Source: an uncultured Cellulosilyticum sp. (lineage in GTDB: Bacteria > Bacillota > Clostridia > Lachnospirales > Cellulosilyticaceae). From it: a stretch of 64,000 nt of DNA. Under the pieces are notes generated by a model. It ran no database searches. It had not been told where the DNA came from and was given only the letters and a program-made list of their open reading frames with translations. The position numbers were made by a program, and so were the translations under genes. This document shows positions 26,313 to 34,625 of this stretch, in pieces. The stretch is taken from positions 73,291 to 137,290 of the forward strand of contig CAKVCL010000007.1 in the NCBI GenBank assembly GCA_934725855.1, written 5' to 3'. Positions within the stretch are counted from its first letter, which is position 1, and every line of letters starts with the position of its first letter.

Positions 26313-28298
26313 ATGGCAAGAACATTAATTTTAAAATCAATTAAGCTAAAGAATTTTAAGGGTGTAAAAGAATTTATGACTAAAGTTAATTTAGTGACAA
26401 ATATTAAAGGCACCAATGCTAGTGGAAAAACAACGATAGCTGATGCAGTAAGTTGGATACTATTTGGTAAAGATAGCATGGGAAATGCACCTGGCAAAAC
26501 TTTTGTTATTCAGCCACTAGATAAAAATGGCGATACGATTCATAACCTAGAAACTGAGGTAAATGCTATTTTTAGTTTAGATGGTGTAGAGAAGAACCTT
26601 AAAAAAGTGTTAGTAGAAAAATGGACTAAGCAAAATGGCTCAGAAGGAAAAAAGTTAGCAGGAACAACTGTTAAATATTATATTGATGAAGTTCCCAAAA
26701 AGGAAAAGGAATATAAAGAAGAAATTGCAAGTATTATTGATGAAAACATTTTTAAATTGTTAACTAATCCATATGCTTTTGAGGCTATGAAATGGCAAGA
26801 TAAACGAAAGATTCTATTTGAGGTATGTGGTGGTGATATTAAAGAGGATGACGTATATAATGCAGATAATGGGTTGGAAGCATTAAAACAAGCAATAGGT
26901 GATAAATCACTAGAGGATTGGAAAAAGATACAGGCAGAACGGAAAAAACGTTTGAAAGATGACTTTGAAAAAATTGAACCTAAAATAGATGCACTAACTG
27001 AGGCTACAAAGGATATTAATGTAGATGAATTAAATACTCAACTTGAAAGTAAAAACAATGAACTTGAAAAAGCTAGTGCGATATTAAAGGCTAATATGGA
27101 AGTTTATGATGAAATTAAAGGCAAGCAAAGGGAAGCCTTAGAGATTAAGACAAGAATAGATACAAAAATGAAAGAAGTAGCGTTAGTTACTAATAAAGAT
27201 ATTGATATTAAAAGAGTTGAGTTAAAAGAAGTAGATGCAGATTTAGAGAATGTAGTGCTCAAATTAAATAAATATGCAAAACGCATTAATAGCTTGAATG
27301 ATGAATTAAAAAGTAATACAGAAGAAAATGAAAAATTAACTATTGATATCGATACACTTAGGGATGAGTACAATGCAAAGGGAAGTGAAGAGTTTGTATT
27401 TGATGAATCTCAAAAGGTGTGCAAATGTTGCGGGCAGGCATTACCAATTGGTAAGATAAACGAGTTAAGAGAACATCTTCATGAAGCTTGGCTAAATGAT
27501 AGAGATAGAGAACTTGAAATGATATTGCTAAAAGTAAAACCAAAGAAAGAACGCATTAAGCAGCTTGAAATTGAGAATGAGGATATTAAGACAAGAATAG
27601 AATCGGGAAATGAAGAGGTTAGTAAGACTAAAAAAGATCAAGCAGGACTAGAAGAGAAGAAAACAGAAATAATGGAATATCTAAATACACATTCAGAAAT
27701 AGAACCTACTGAGAATGAGGAAATTAGAGCACTTAAAAAGGAGCTGCAATTGCTTGAAAAAGAGATTGCTGAATATGAAGAACCTGACACAAGCGATATT
27801 GAAATGAAGATAAGGCTTATTCGTGAAGATATTCGTGAAATTACTGATAAGTTAGCACAGGAAAAAGTATACGAGGCAAACAGGATTAAGATTAAAGAGT
27901 ACACAGAACAAAAAGAGGCACTAGGCAGAGAAATTGCAGAATGTGACAAGATGGATGTACTTGCAGAGCGTTTTTATACTACAAAATGTGAGTTAATTGA
28001 GGAGAAGATTAATAATACTTTCAATGGAGTTAAGTTTAAGCTATTCAATAGACAGGTAAATGGCGGAATTACTGAAACTTGCGAGGCTTTGGTAGATGGT
28101 GTGCCTTTCAGTGGGGCAAACCCTGGGTATCAGGTACCTGTAGGGTTGGAGATTATAAAGGCACTAAACAAATACTACGGATTGTATGTACCTATATTCG
28201 TAGATAATAGAGAGGGAGTAGTAAATATTCCTGAAATGACAAGTCAAATTATTAATTTATATGTTGATGCAACTAAAGATGAAATAACAGTGGAGTAG
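26313..28298 (+). CDS. SMC/SbcC-like ATPase of phage recombination module
   Basis: This 661-residue protein has an N-terminal Walker A (GTNASGKTT, ~30-38). Long coiled coils cover ~210-340 and ~390-560, with a zinc-hook-like CKCCGQ near residue 370. A C-terminal half-ATPase carries VPIFVDNREGV near 625 in the Walker B position. ATG 26313 has GGAGGT seven bases upstream. It is followed by RecT, so it probably supplies end processing or DNA bridging for single-strand annealing. A typical RecE/lambda-type exonuclease is absent. The role is inference from neighbours. Confidence 0.85.
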   Translation: MARTLILKSIKLKNFKGVKEFMTKVNLVTNIKGTNASGKTTIADAVSWILFGKDSMGNAPGKTFVIQPLDKNGDTIHNLETEVNAIFSLDGVEKNLKKVLVEKWTKQNGSEGKKLAGTTVKYYIDEVPKKEKEYKEEIASIIDENIFKLLTNPYAFEAMKWQDKRKILFEVCGGDIKEDDVYNADNGLEALKQAIGDKSLEDWKKIQAERKKRLKDDFEKIEPKIDALTEATKDINVDELNTQLESKNNELEKASAILKANMEVYDEIKGKQREALEIKTRIDTKMKEVALVTNKDIDIKRVELKEVDADLENVVLKLNKYAKRINSLNDELKSNTEENEKLTIDIDTLRDEYNAKGSEEFVFDESQKVCKCCGQALPIGKINELREHLHEAWLNDRDRELEMILLKVKPKKERIKQLEIENEDIKTRIESGNEEVSKTKKDQAGLEEKKTEIMEYLNTHSEIEPTENEEIRALKKELQLLEKEIAEYEEPDTSDIEMKIRLIREDIREITDKLAQEKVYEANRIKIKEYTEQKEALGREIAECDKMDVLAERFYTTKCELIEEKINNTFNGVKFKLFNRQVNGGITETCEALVDGVPFSGANPGYQVPVGLEIIKALNKYYGLYVPIFVDNREGVVNIPEMTSQIINLYVDATKDEITVE

Positions 28299-28309
28299 GG
28301 GGTATTAAA

Positions 28310-29170
28310 ATGGAAACTGCATTTGAGGAAGTAACACAAGTAGAGGAACAAATGAAAAAAGGTAAGGTAGTACAATTAGCTACGACTTATGAGGTTAGAG
28401 GGCAAGAAATTTCCCTCGACCTCAATACGATTGATCTATATCTTACTAGGGGAAATCAGTCTATAACAAAGCAAGAGGCATTGCTATTCATGAATGTATG
28501 CAAATACAATATGCTTAATCCGTTTCTTAATGAGGCGTACTTAATAAAAATAGATGACTATCCTGCACAAATAGTTATAGGTAAAGATGCTTTTATGAAA
28601 CGAGCAGAAAGTTCAGAGGACTATAAAGGGTTTAGGGCAGGAATCATCTTGGGAAGGAAGAAAAAAGGCAGTGATGAAATAGAAATAGTAGAAGAAGAGG
28701 GAACATTCTATTTACCAGGTGATACTTTGTATGGTGGATGGTGTGAAGTTTATAGGGAAAACAGACCATATCCTATCAAGCAGAAAGTAACACTAGGAGA
28801 GTACAGTAAAGCAGGAGGAATCCATAAAAATACATGGGATGACAAGCCAGGTACTATGATACGAAAAGTAGCAATCGTTCAAGCTATGAGAGAGGCTTTT
28901 CCATCACAACTAAGCAATCTATATATTGAGGATGAATTGCCAGCACAAGAACCTGACAAAGACAGCAATGAAGATGAAATTAAAGTTGAACCAAACTCAC
29001 AGGAGTTAATAGTCAAAAATAAAGAGGTTATTAGTGATGAAGTGCAGGAAATTAAAAGCGATCAAAATAAAGAACAAAGTGATGCAAAGCCCGAACAAAA
29101 TAAAGAAAAACATGAAGCAGAGAAAACTGAAACCAAAAAATACAATGATAAGGTAAAGGCACCTTTCTAA
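28310..29170 (+). CDS. recT: RecT/Bet-type single-strand annealing protein
   Basis: This 286-residue phage recombinase anneals complementary single strands. The core (residues ~35-215) includes FMNVCKYNMLNPFLNEAYLIK, QIVIGKDAFMKRAE and the late segment DDKPGTMIRKVAIVQAMREAFP. The C-terminal 70 residues are Glu/Lys-rich and disordered, typical of a protein-interaction tail. The stop overlaps the next start by one base. Confidence 0.9.
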   Translation: METAFEEVTQVEEQMKKGKVVQLATTYEVRGQEISLDLNTIDLYLTRGNQSITKQEALLFMNVCKYNMLNPFLNEAYLIKIDDYPAQIVIGKDAFMKRAESSEDYKGFRAGIILGRKKKGSDEIEIVEEEGTFYLPGDTLYGGWCEVYRENRPYPIKQKVTLGEYSKAGGIHKNTWDDKPGTMIRKVAIVQAMREAFPSQLSNLYIEDELPAQEPDKDSNEDEIKVEPNSQELIVKNKEVISDEVQEIKSDQNKEQSDAKPEQNKEKHEAEKTETKKYNDKVKAPF

Positions 29171-29907
29171 TGATACTTAAAACTATTGCAAGCGGAAGTA
29201 AAGGAAATGCTTATATATTAGAGAGCGATAAAGAGCAATTAATCCTGGAAATGGGCATTTTATTTAGCAGGATACTAGAGCATATAGACTATAAAAAGGT
29301 CAAAGGGTGCTTGATAACACATGAGCACCTAGACCATGCAAAATCAGCAAAGATGGCTATAAATAAAGGCATAAGAGTATTTGCTACTCAGGGAACGTTG
29401 AGTGCAATATATGGTGAAAAGATTGACACGATGTGCAGAGTATTAGAGTACAGTACAGAATATGTTATCGGAGGCTTTTCAGTAATACCTATTGAATCGG
29501 AGCATGATGCCGATGAACCGTCAGGATTTATTATTAGTCATAAAGAAATGGGTAAAATGTTTTTCTTTACTGATAGCAGATATTGCAGGTATAACCTAAA
29601 AGGTATAAATCACTACGTAATAGAGTGCAATTATGATGAAAGGATACTTAGTTATAATGTAGAACAAGGGATTATATCAAGTTTTGTTGCAAATAGGATA
29701 CGTAAGACGCATTTTGAGTTGAATAAATTAAAAGAGTTTTTTGCAAATAAGAATATGGATATAGCAAGGAATATCGTACTTATCCATATATCTGAAAATA
29801 ATGGTGATAAGGAATATTTTAGAAAAGAAATAGAAAAAACAACGAGGGTAAAAACGAGAATAGCGGAAGATGAAGAAATAATACGTTTGCAAACTTGTCC
29901 ATTTTGA
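29170..29907 (+). CDS. MBL-fold metallohydrolase
   Basis: This 245-residue metallo-beta-lactamase fold protein has the metal-binding motif THEHLDHAK (~51-59), SEHDADEPSGF (~113) and FFTDSRY (~134). It resembles the YycJ/WalJ-like phage MBL proteins often found next to RecT. It may be a nuclease replacing the missing exonuclease of the recombination module, but the exact substrate is unknown. Confidence 0.82.
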   Translation: MILKTIASGSKGNAYILESDKEQLILEMGILFSRILEHIDYKKVKGCLITHEHLDHAKSAKMAINKGIRVFATQGTLSAIYGEKIDTMCRVLEYSTEYVIGGFSVIPIESEHDADEPSGFIISHKEMGKMFFFTDSRYCRYNLKGINHYVIECNYDERILSYNVEQGIISSFVANRIRKTHFELNKLKEFFANKNMDIARNIVLIHISENNGDKEYFRKEIEKTTRVKTRIAEDEEIIRLQTCPF

Positions 29908-29922
29908 GAAAGGAGTTGGATT

Positions 29923-30702
29923 ATGGCAGGACACAGAATGATAAAAGCAAGCATAATTGGAGCTGCTAAATTCATAAAAATGCCTGCATCATGTAGGCTA
30001 TTATATTATGATTTGATTTTGAGAGCAGATGATGACGGGGTTGTAGAAGCATTTAATGTGATGCGATTAACAGGTGCAAGTGAAGATGATTTGAGAATAT
30101 TGTTTGCTAAAGGTTTTGTCACTGTTCTAAATGAGGACTTAGTAACTTATATTCAAAATTGGCGTGAACACAATACAATAAGAGCCGACAGAAAGGTAGA
30201 TAGTATATACAAAGACTTATTAGTTCAGGTTGTACCTGATATTGAATTGGTAGAGTCCAGGCAAAGAACTGATGTAAAGCCCAAAATAGAAATGTCAGAA
30301 GAAGAGAAGCAAGCGAAAATACTAGAAAAAGAAGCACTTAATAAAGCAGTAGAGTATTTATGGAGCATATACCCAAACAAAAAAGGGAAGCAGGATGCTA
30401 TAAAGAAATTACCTAAATTAATAGAGAAGTACGGGGTTGAAACTCTTGAAAAATGCGTAATGCGATATGCAGATGAAATAAAGGCTAAAAATACTGAACA
30501 GCAATATCAATTATATGGCAGTACGTTTTTTAATGGCAAATTCGTTGATTATTTAGATGAAAATTATGGAGGTGCAAGTTATGGAATCAGTGGCAGTTCA
30601 GGCGTTGAGAATAGCACAAATGATGGCAAGCAAAGAACCAGAGCAGAATTACTTCAAATGCAACTTGCAAACAACGACCCAGACAACGGAGAAAACAGAT
30701 GA
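29923..30702 (+). CDS. Phage replisome-organiser-like protein
   Basis: This 259-residue protein is built like phage replication initiators. The N-terminal winged-helix-like part (MIKASIIGAAKFIKMPASCRLLYYDLILRADDDG) is shared with replisome organisers. A charged linker and a second helical domain (~135-215, WSIYPNKKGKQDAIKKLPKLI) follow. The C-terminal 40 residues are low complexity and overlap the next gene by 122 bases. It likely binds the phage origin and recruits the helicase loader encoded next. Confidence 0.75.
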   Translation: MAGHRMIKASIIGAAKFIKMPASCRLLYYDLILRADDDGVVEAFNVMRLTGASEDDLRILFAKGFVTVLNEDLVTYIQNWREHNTIRADRKVDSIYKDLLVQVVPDIELVESRQRTDVKPKIEMSEEEKQAKILEKEALNKAVEYLWSIYPNKKGKQDAIKKLPKLIEKYGVETLEKCVMRYADEIKAKNTEQQYQLYGSTFFNGKFVDYLDENYGGASYGISGSSGVENSTNDGKQRTRAELLQMQLANNDPDNGENR

Positions 30703-31474
30703 AAAATATAGACAGCTTATTAAGGATTGTCCAATTTGCAAAGGAGTAGGGGCAATCCTTAGCAGAGAAAATGGTTATTCATATGCAAAGATTTGTAGTT
30801 GTATAGAAGAGGCTAGAAAGAAAATAAAAGCAGAAATGAGATTAGAGTTTGCTAATGTACCTGCTCCACTTATGAATGTTAAGATTAGAGATTTTGACCC
30901 TAACTTATACAAAGATAGCAAATCAGTTAGTCTAGCAAACAATGTGCTAAAATCAGTTTGCTACTTCATACGCAATATTGATGAATTTATGGCAGCAGGC
31001 AAAGGATTATATATATACTCAGAAGCTAAGGGAAGTGGCAAAACAATGATAGCAGCAGCTATTGCTAACAAGCTATTAGAAAGTACCTCATATGCAGTAA
31101 AATTTGCTACTATGGTAGATATACTTAAAGAAATAAAGTCAACGTATGATAACGATTCACAGATTAATGAAAGTGAGCTACTGGATAGTCTAAACAGCGT
31201 AGATATATTGGTAATTGATGATATTGGAGTTGAAACACCGACAGCATGGGTAAGAGAGAACGTGCAGCAGATCATGAACACAAGATGTTTAAATAAGCAG
31301 ATTACTATATTTACAAGCAACGTGCATATAAATGAGCTCAAATATGATGGGAGAGTACGGAGCAGAATTAATGAAATGGCTATAGTACTAAAGATGCCAG
31401 AGGAAAGCATAAGGGATATGAGAGCAGAAAATGATAATTATGAATGGACAAAGAAAATGTTAGGGGTAAGCTAA
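30581..31474 (+). CDS. DnaC-like helicase loader ATPase
   Basis: This 297-residue AAA+ protein has a zinc-binding N-terminus (CPICKG ~47, ICSC ~66), Walker A EAKGSGKTM (~147-155) and Walker B ILVIDDIG (~209). It loads the replicative helicase at the origin. ATG 30581 is chosen for its GGAGGTG site ten bases earlier. It overlaps the previous gene by 122 bases, and no good later start exists. The Cys motif lies outside the overlap. Confidence 0.85.
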   Translation: MESVAVQALRIAQMMASKEPEQNYFKCNLQTTTQTTEKTDEKYRQLIKDCPICKGVGAILSRENGYSYAKICSCIEEARKKIKAEMRLEFANVPAPLMNVKIRDFDPNLYKDSKSVSLANNVLKSVCYFIRNIDEFMAAGKGLYIYSEAKGSGKTMIAAAIANKLLESTSYAVKFATMVDILKEIKSTYDNDSQINESELLDSLNSVDILVIDDIGVETPTAWVRENVQQIMNTRCLNKQITIFTSNVHINELKYDGRVRSRINEMAIVLKMPEESIRDMRAENDNYEWTKKMLGVS

Positions 31475-31504
31475 AACAGAAGTATGTTTTAGTTTGTTCT
31501 TAAC

Positions 31505-31518
31505 TTACCAATTGGAAA
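31505..31518. promoter_or_regulatory. Operator, TTACC-N4-GGAAA, before recU
   Basis: TTACCAATTGGAAA has one mismatch to the perfect site and lies 14 bases before recU. No good promoter hexamers accompany it, so it may act on elongating polymerase. The overlap with the leader of recU could also affect translation indirectly. Confidence 0.6.
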
Positions 31519-31531
31519 GGGTGATTACTAA

Positions 31532-32083
31532 ATGGCAAGTCAGCAAGGAAATAGAGGAATGATGCTAGAGAGTTTGCTAACGACAACGTGTATGAGCTAT
31601 GAGGGTAGAGGTATAGCAGTAATTAGAAAAGTACCTACACCCATGAAGATAAAGGCTAAGAAGGGCAACTTTTTTCTATGCCAGTTTGGAGAAAAAAGTA
31701 CAGTTGATTACATAGGTTGCTATAAAGGACGCTATATTTGTTTTGATGCTAAGGAGTGTGAAGTTACTTCATTCCCACTAAAAAATATTCACCATCACCA
31801 ACTGGTGCATCTTAAACAGGCTAATGAAACTGGTGGTATTGCTTTTTTGATTATATTTATGGGCAAGACAGGCAAGTATTATAGGCTAATGTTTAATGAA
31901 ATTGAGAAGTTTTTTATAGAGTATGCAGGTGGGAAGATTCCTGAGGACAAGATTCTCTATGAAAGATTAGTACAAAATGCTAGTAGGAAAAGTATTCCCC
32001 TAAAATTTATAGAAGATAATGCTAAACAAATACCGTTTAATGATAACGGATATGTGCTTAATTTCTTGGAGGTGGGAAGATGA
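31532..32083 (+). CDS. recU: Holliday junction resolvase RecU
   Basis: This 183-residue resolvase cleaves four-way DNA junctions. The signature QGNRGMMLESLL is at residues ~5-16. STVDYIGCYKGRYICFDAKE (~56-75) holds the catalytic Asp/Glu/Lys set, and FPLKNIHHHQLVHL follows. It completes a recombination set with RecT and the SMC-like ATPase. Confidence 0.92.
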   Translation: MASQQGNRGMMLESLLTTTCMSYEGRGIAVIRKVPTPMKIKAKKGNFFLCQFGEKSTVDYIGCYKGRYICFDAKECEVTSFPLKNIHHHQLVHLKQANETGGIAFLIIFMGKTGKYYRLMFNEIEKFFIEYAGGKIPEDKILYERLVQNASRKSIPLKFIEDNAKQIPFNDNGYVLNFLEVGR

Positions 32084-32499
32084 TGAAGCAGTCCACGATA
32101 GAAGATGTTATTAAAGTTGCTGATTATATTATCCTGCACGAATGCACAGCAGAGAAAGCTGCAGAAGCATTTTATATGAGTAAAGCAACAGTATATAAAA
32201 ACATGAGTAAGAACTTGCCTGAAATAGATAAAGAAAGGGCAAGGAAAGTTAGTAAGATGTTTGAAAAGAACTTGAACAGAGTAACACGAAAAAAAGAAAA
32301 AGGCATAAAGGTATCTCCTGCGATAACATGGGAAGTTGAACATGAGTATTTTAGAAAGGGAGATAAAGTGACAATAACTACTACAAGTGGAGAAACAGAA
32401 AGAGGTGAAATAGCACATTTGACTATTAAGTTTTTAGAAATTAACGGAAGAAACATTAGAAATGACAGTGTGAGAGAAATAAAAAGGGGATGTATCTAA
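32080..32499 (+). CDS. SpoIIID-like HTH protein with C-terminal beta domain
   Basis: The 139-residue protein has an N-terminal helix-turn-helix resembling SpoIIID, a sporulation regulator (YIILHECTAEKAAEAFYMSKATVYKNMSKNLP, residues ~15-46). The C-terminal ~60 residues (RKGDKVTITTTSGETERGEI) look like a small beta-barrel (KOW/SH3-like). Start ATG 32080 or 32083; both fit GGAGGTG. It could regulate phage or host genes. The SpoIIID similarity is by eye. Confidence 0.65.
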   Translation: MMKQSTIEDVIKVADYIILHECTAEKAAEAFYMSKATVYKNMSKNLPEIDKERARKVSKMFEKNLNRVTRKKEKGIKVSPAITWEVEHEYFRKGDKVTITTTSGETERGEIAHLTIKFLEINGRNIRNDSVREIKRGCI

Positions 32500-32684
32500 T
32501 GGTTAAGTGGGCAAGTACAAAACAAGTGGAGCAGCTAAATGACGATGGCAAGGTTGTTGCAACCTTGCCTATAAAAGAAATGTCGCTTATGAACGCAGTA
32601 AGTGAAGAGGGAATAATTAAAGCAATTTACCATAACAATGGAAATGTTGTAGGAACAGATTTACATTTCAGATATAAGAAATAG
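32499..32684 (+). CDS. Small hypothetical protein
   Basis: This is 61 residues from ATG 32499, which overlaps the previous stop by one base and has AAGGGG nine bases upstream. It contains a predicted beta-rich core (VVATLPIKEMSLMNAVSEEGIIKAIYHNN). The family is unknown. Tight coupling to the previous gene suggests coexpression. Confidence 0.6.
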   Translation: MVKWASTKQVEQLNDDGKVVATLPIKEMSLMNAVSEEGIIKAIYHNNGNVVGTDLHFRYKK

Positions 32685-32725
32685 TAGGTTACATAGAATC
32701 ATTGAGATATGAGGAGGTGTATAGA

Positions 32726-33169
32726 GTGAAAGGCATGGAAATATCTATATATGGAAACACATTTAAAGAGGCTAAAGAAACATTTGATACAGCATTAACA
32801 CAGACCTTAAGGCAGATGCAAGAAAAAAAAGCATTAAAAGGAGCGGTTAATTTACGTTTGGACATAGAGTTAGTGCAGGAAACGGAGAACGTATATAGTG
32901 AATCAAGAGGAAATGAAGAAATAAGCATATATAATCCAAAGTTTTCTCACACTGTAACAAGTAAAATTGAGGTTAAATCTGAGAAAAAAGGTAAAGTTGA
33001 AGGTGAATATAAAATTGAGTATGATACCGAAAATGAAATGTATGTACTAAAAGCTCAAGGAGATCAGCAAATAAGTTTTTTTGATAAAGAAGCTAAAAAA
33101 GGTATTGGGGAAGTCATAGCAGATACTAACGAACAAGAGCCACTTCCTTATACAGATGAACAGGTTTAA
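32726..33169 (+). CDS. Hypothetical early phage protein
   Basis: This is 147 residues from GTG 32726 with GGAGGTG six bases upstream. It is charged and mixed alpha/beta, with a beta-rich middle (SHTVTSKIEVKSEKKGKVEGEYKIEY). No family is recognised. Confidence 0.55.
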   Translation: MKGMEISIYGNTFKEAKETFDTALTQTLRQMQEKKALKGAVNLRLDIELVQETENVYSESRGNEEISIYNPKFSHTVTSKIEVKSEKKGKVEGEYKIEYDTENEMYVLKAQGDQQISFFDKEAKKGIGEVIADTNEQEPLPYTDEQV

Positions 33170-33200
33170 ATCAAATGTATAGTAAGGTGGTGCTGGATGC

Positions 33201-33617
33201 GTGGAAACATGGAAAATAGAAAATTTATTGTATGGCTACAAGCAGAGAGAGGCAATAATAGAAATAAAAAAGATGGAGCTTGAAGAAGTTGAGGACGTTA
33301 GTTTGGGTAGTCATAGTGATAATCCTACGCCTGGTGCAATGACAGCTAGAACAAATGTAAGTATAGTGGAGATAACTGCTGAGAAGCGTGAACATAAAGT
33401 AAATATGATTAAAAATGCAATTCAAAAAGCTGAAAGGGAAAATAGAAGAATTGATATAGCAGTAGCAACACTTTCACAACAGGAGCAAGAAATAATAAAG
33501 TATAGATACTTTGAAAAAATGAAAGTTGAGGCGGCAGCAAAAAAGATGGGAATAGTTAGAAACACATTTACCAAGAAGAAAAAAGAAGCACTTGAGGCAC
33601 TAAAACTCATACTGTAA
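33201..33617 (+). CDS. ArpU/sigma-70 region 4-like phage regulator
   Basis: A 138-residue protein with a C-terminal sigma-70 region 4-like helix-turn-helix (LSQQEQEIIKYRYFEKMKVEAAAKKMG). The arrangement resembles ArpU-type late regulators of Gram-positive phages. It ends the early operon just before the late promoter, the usual place for a late activator. The start is GTG 33201; a nearby ATG is out of frame. Confidence 0.75.
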   Translation: METWKIENLLYGYKQREAIIEIKKMELEEVEDVSLGSHSDNPTPGAMTARTNVSIVEITAEKREHKVNMIKNAIQKAERENRRIDIAVATLSQQEQEIIKYRYFEKMKVEAAAKKMGIVRNTFTKKKKEALEALKLIL

Positions 33618-33787
33618 ACGAAAAATGATGACAAATGTGGCAGGAAAATGGCAATAAATGTACTTAATAGTGACAAAAGATAGCCTAGAAATTGAGCAAG
33701 CAACCATGCTATAGTATTATTATCGAGTGAGAGTCAAGCAAGCCTGGCAATACACTTATATTTTAGCTCATTGAATACCCCCCTAAA

Positions 33788-33823
33788 AAGAGTGACAATT
33801 CATATTGTCACTTTTAATTTTTT
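33788..33823 (+). terminator. Terminator at end of early operon
   Basis: A 12-bp stem (33788-33799 with 33804-33815, one G-U) has a 4-base loop and a T run just after. The gene-free stretch 33618-33913 holds this, the late promoter and an operator. Nothing else was recognised in its first 165 bases. Confidence 0.85.
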
Positions 33824-33826
33824 CGT

Positions 33827-33854
33827 TTGACACCAGTAGTGGGTTTGTTAGAAT
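33827..33854 (+). promoter_or_regulatory. Late promoter of the phage
   Basis: TTGACA (33827-33832), a 16-base spacer and TAGAAT (33849-33854) form a near-consensus sigma-A promoter right after the early terminator. A perfect operator lies 17 bases downstream of its -10, near the expected start of transcription. Confidence 0.8.
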
Positions 33855-33870
33855 GTATGTAGGTCAAAAA

Positions 33871-33884
33871 TTACCATACGGTAA
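33871..33884. promoter_or_regulatory. Operator, perfect TTACC-N4-GGTAA, at the late promoter
   Basis: TTACCATACGGTAA lies just past the start of the late transcript. A repressor bound here could block escape or elongation. It is 30 bases before the first late gene. Confidence 0.75.
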
Positions 33885-33913
33885 GAAAACACAACCGAAT
33901 TGGAGGGAGAACA

Positions 33914-34447
33914 ATGAGTAAAATATACACAAGCAGATTCAGGAATCCTGAATTAAACAATGATAAGCATGTCATTGTAGGTATAGTTTTGAGTATGCCT
34001 AAATTTAAAACAAAATATAGAATTGATGGCAATATTAAAGAATTGGCACCACCAGGATATTTGTTTAACGAGTATGACAGAGCAAGATTTACACCTAAAT
34101 ATCTAGCTGCAAAAGACAAAATAGGATGGCAAGTAATTAAAATGCAGATAAACAAGTATTTGGCTATAGCTGAGGGGCAACATAAAGACTTGGTTCTATG
34201 TTGTTATGAGGATGTAAGAGAGCCTATAAAATATGACATTGTAAATGGTGAGGCAGTCAATATTGAATATGATTGGTGCCACAGATTGGTTGCGGCAGAA
34301 TGGCTTGAGCAATATATAGGTTATAAACCAATAGAGCTTTATGATTCATCAACAGGAAAAAAAGCAGAAAAATTAAGAAAAGAACTTGCCAATCGGAAAG
34401 ATTCGCAATATAATACAAACATGACTCAGTTGAGCTTGTTTAATTAA
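33914..34447 (+). CDS. DUF488-like protein, first gene of late transcript
   Basis: A 177-residue protein whose KDLVLCCYEDVREP ... WCHRLVAAEWLE (residues ~94-137) matches the conserved C-terminal half of the DUF488 family (Cys-Tyr/Ala-Glu ... Cys-His-Arg). DUF488 proteins are of unknown function. Being first behind the late promoter suggests a host-takeover or early-late role. The GGAGGG site precedes ATG 33914. Confidence 0.6.
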   Translation: MSKIYTSRFRNPELNNDKHVIVGIVLSMPKFKTKYRIDGNIKELAPPGYLFNEYDRARFTPKYLAAKDKIGWQVIKMQINKYLAIAEGQHKDLVLCCYEDVREPIKYDIVNGEAVNIEYDWCHRLVAAEWLEQYIGYKPIELYDSSTGKKAEKLRKELANRKDSQYNTNMTQLSLFN

Positions 34448-34473
34448 TATCCGTTGGTAGCTTAAACAGAGCA

Positions 34474-34515
34474 CTCGACACTTTATCGAGGGGATGATAG
34501 TAACCAATCTATCCC
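34474..34515 (+). ncRNA. Tandem-hairpin RNA module A
   Basis: CTCGA (34474-34478) pairs with TCGAG (34486-34490) around a 7-base loop. With no gap, a second hairpin follows: GATAG (34496-34500) with CTATC (34509-34513), extended by GGG/CC. The layout, the preceding GAGCACT and the loop start GATAGTAA...TCTATCC are shared with module B at 42654-42715. It lies between the late promoter and the terminator at 34560. No tRNA features are seen. Confidence 0.55.
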
Positions 34516-34559
34516 AGCGGACCATTGAAAATCATCGACCTTTATATATGAATATGGCG

Positions 34560-34592
34560 AAAAAAGCAGCATACAATGTATGTTGCTTTTTT
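34560..34592. terminator. Terminator inside the late operon
   Basis: A 15-bp stem (34560-34574 with 34578-34592, one G-U) has a 3-base loop and A6/T6 flanks. It lies 34 bases before the next start codon with no promoter between, so the downstream genes need readthrough. This is the chief argument for an antitermination mechanism. Confidence 0.85.
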
Positions 34593-34625
34593 CATGCTCA
34601 AAAATAAGTTGAAAGGAGCAAAGGT

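Noticed and set aside
34386..34399. TTGCCAATCGGAAA, similar to the operator
   Set aside because: Two mismatches and inside a coding region without a promoter; probably chance.
34525..34552. TTGAAA with TATGAA as a promoter before the terminator at 34560
   Set aside because: Weak -10, and the transcript would still meet the terminator, so it does not explain late expression.
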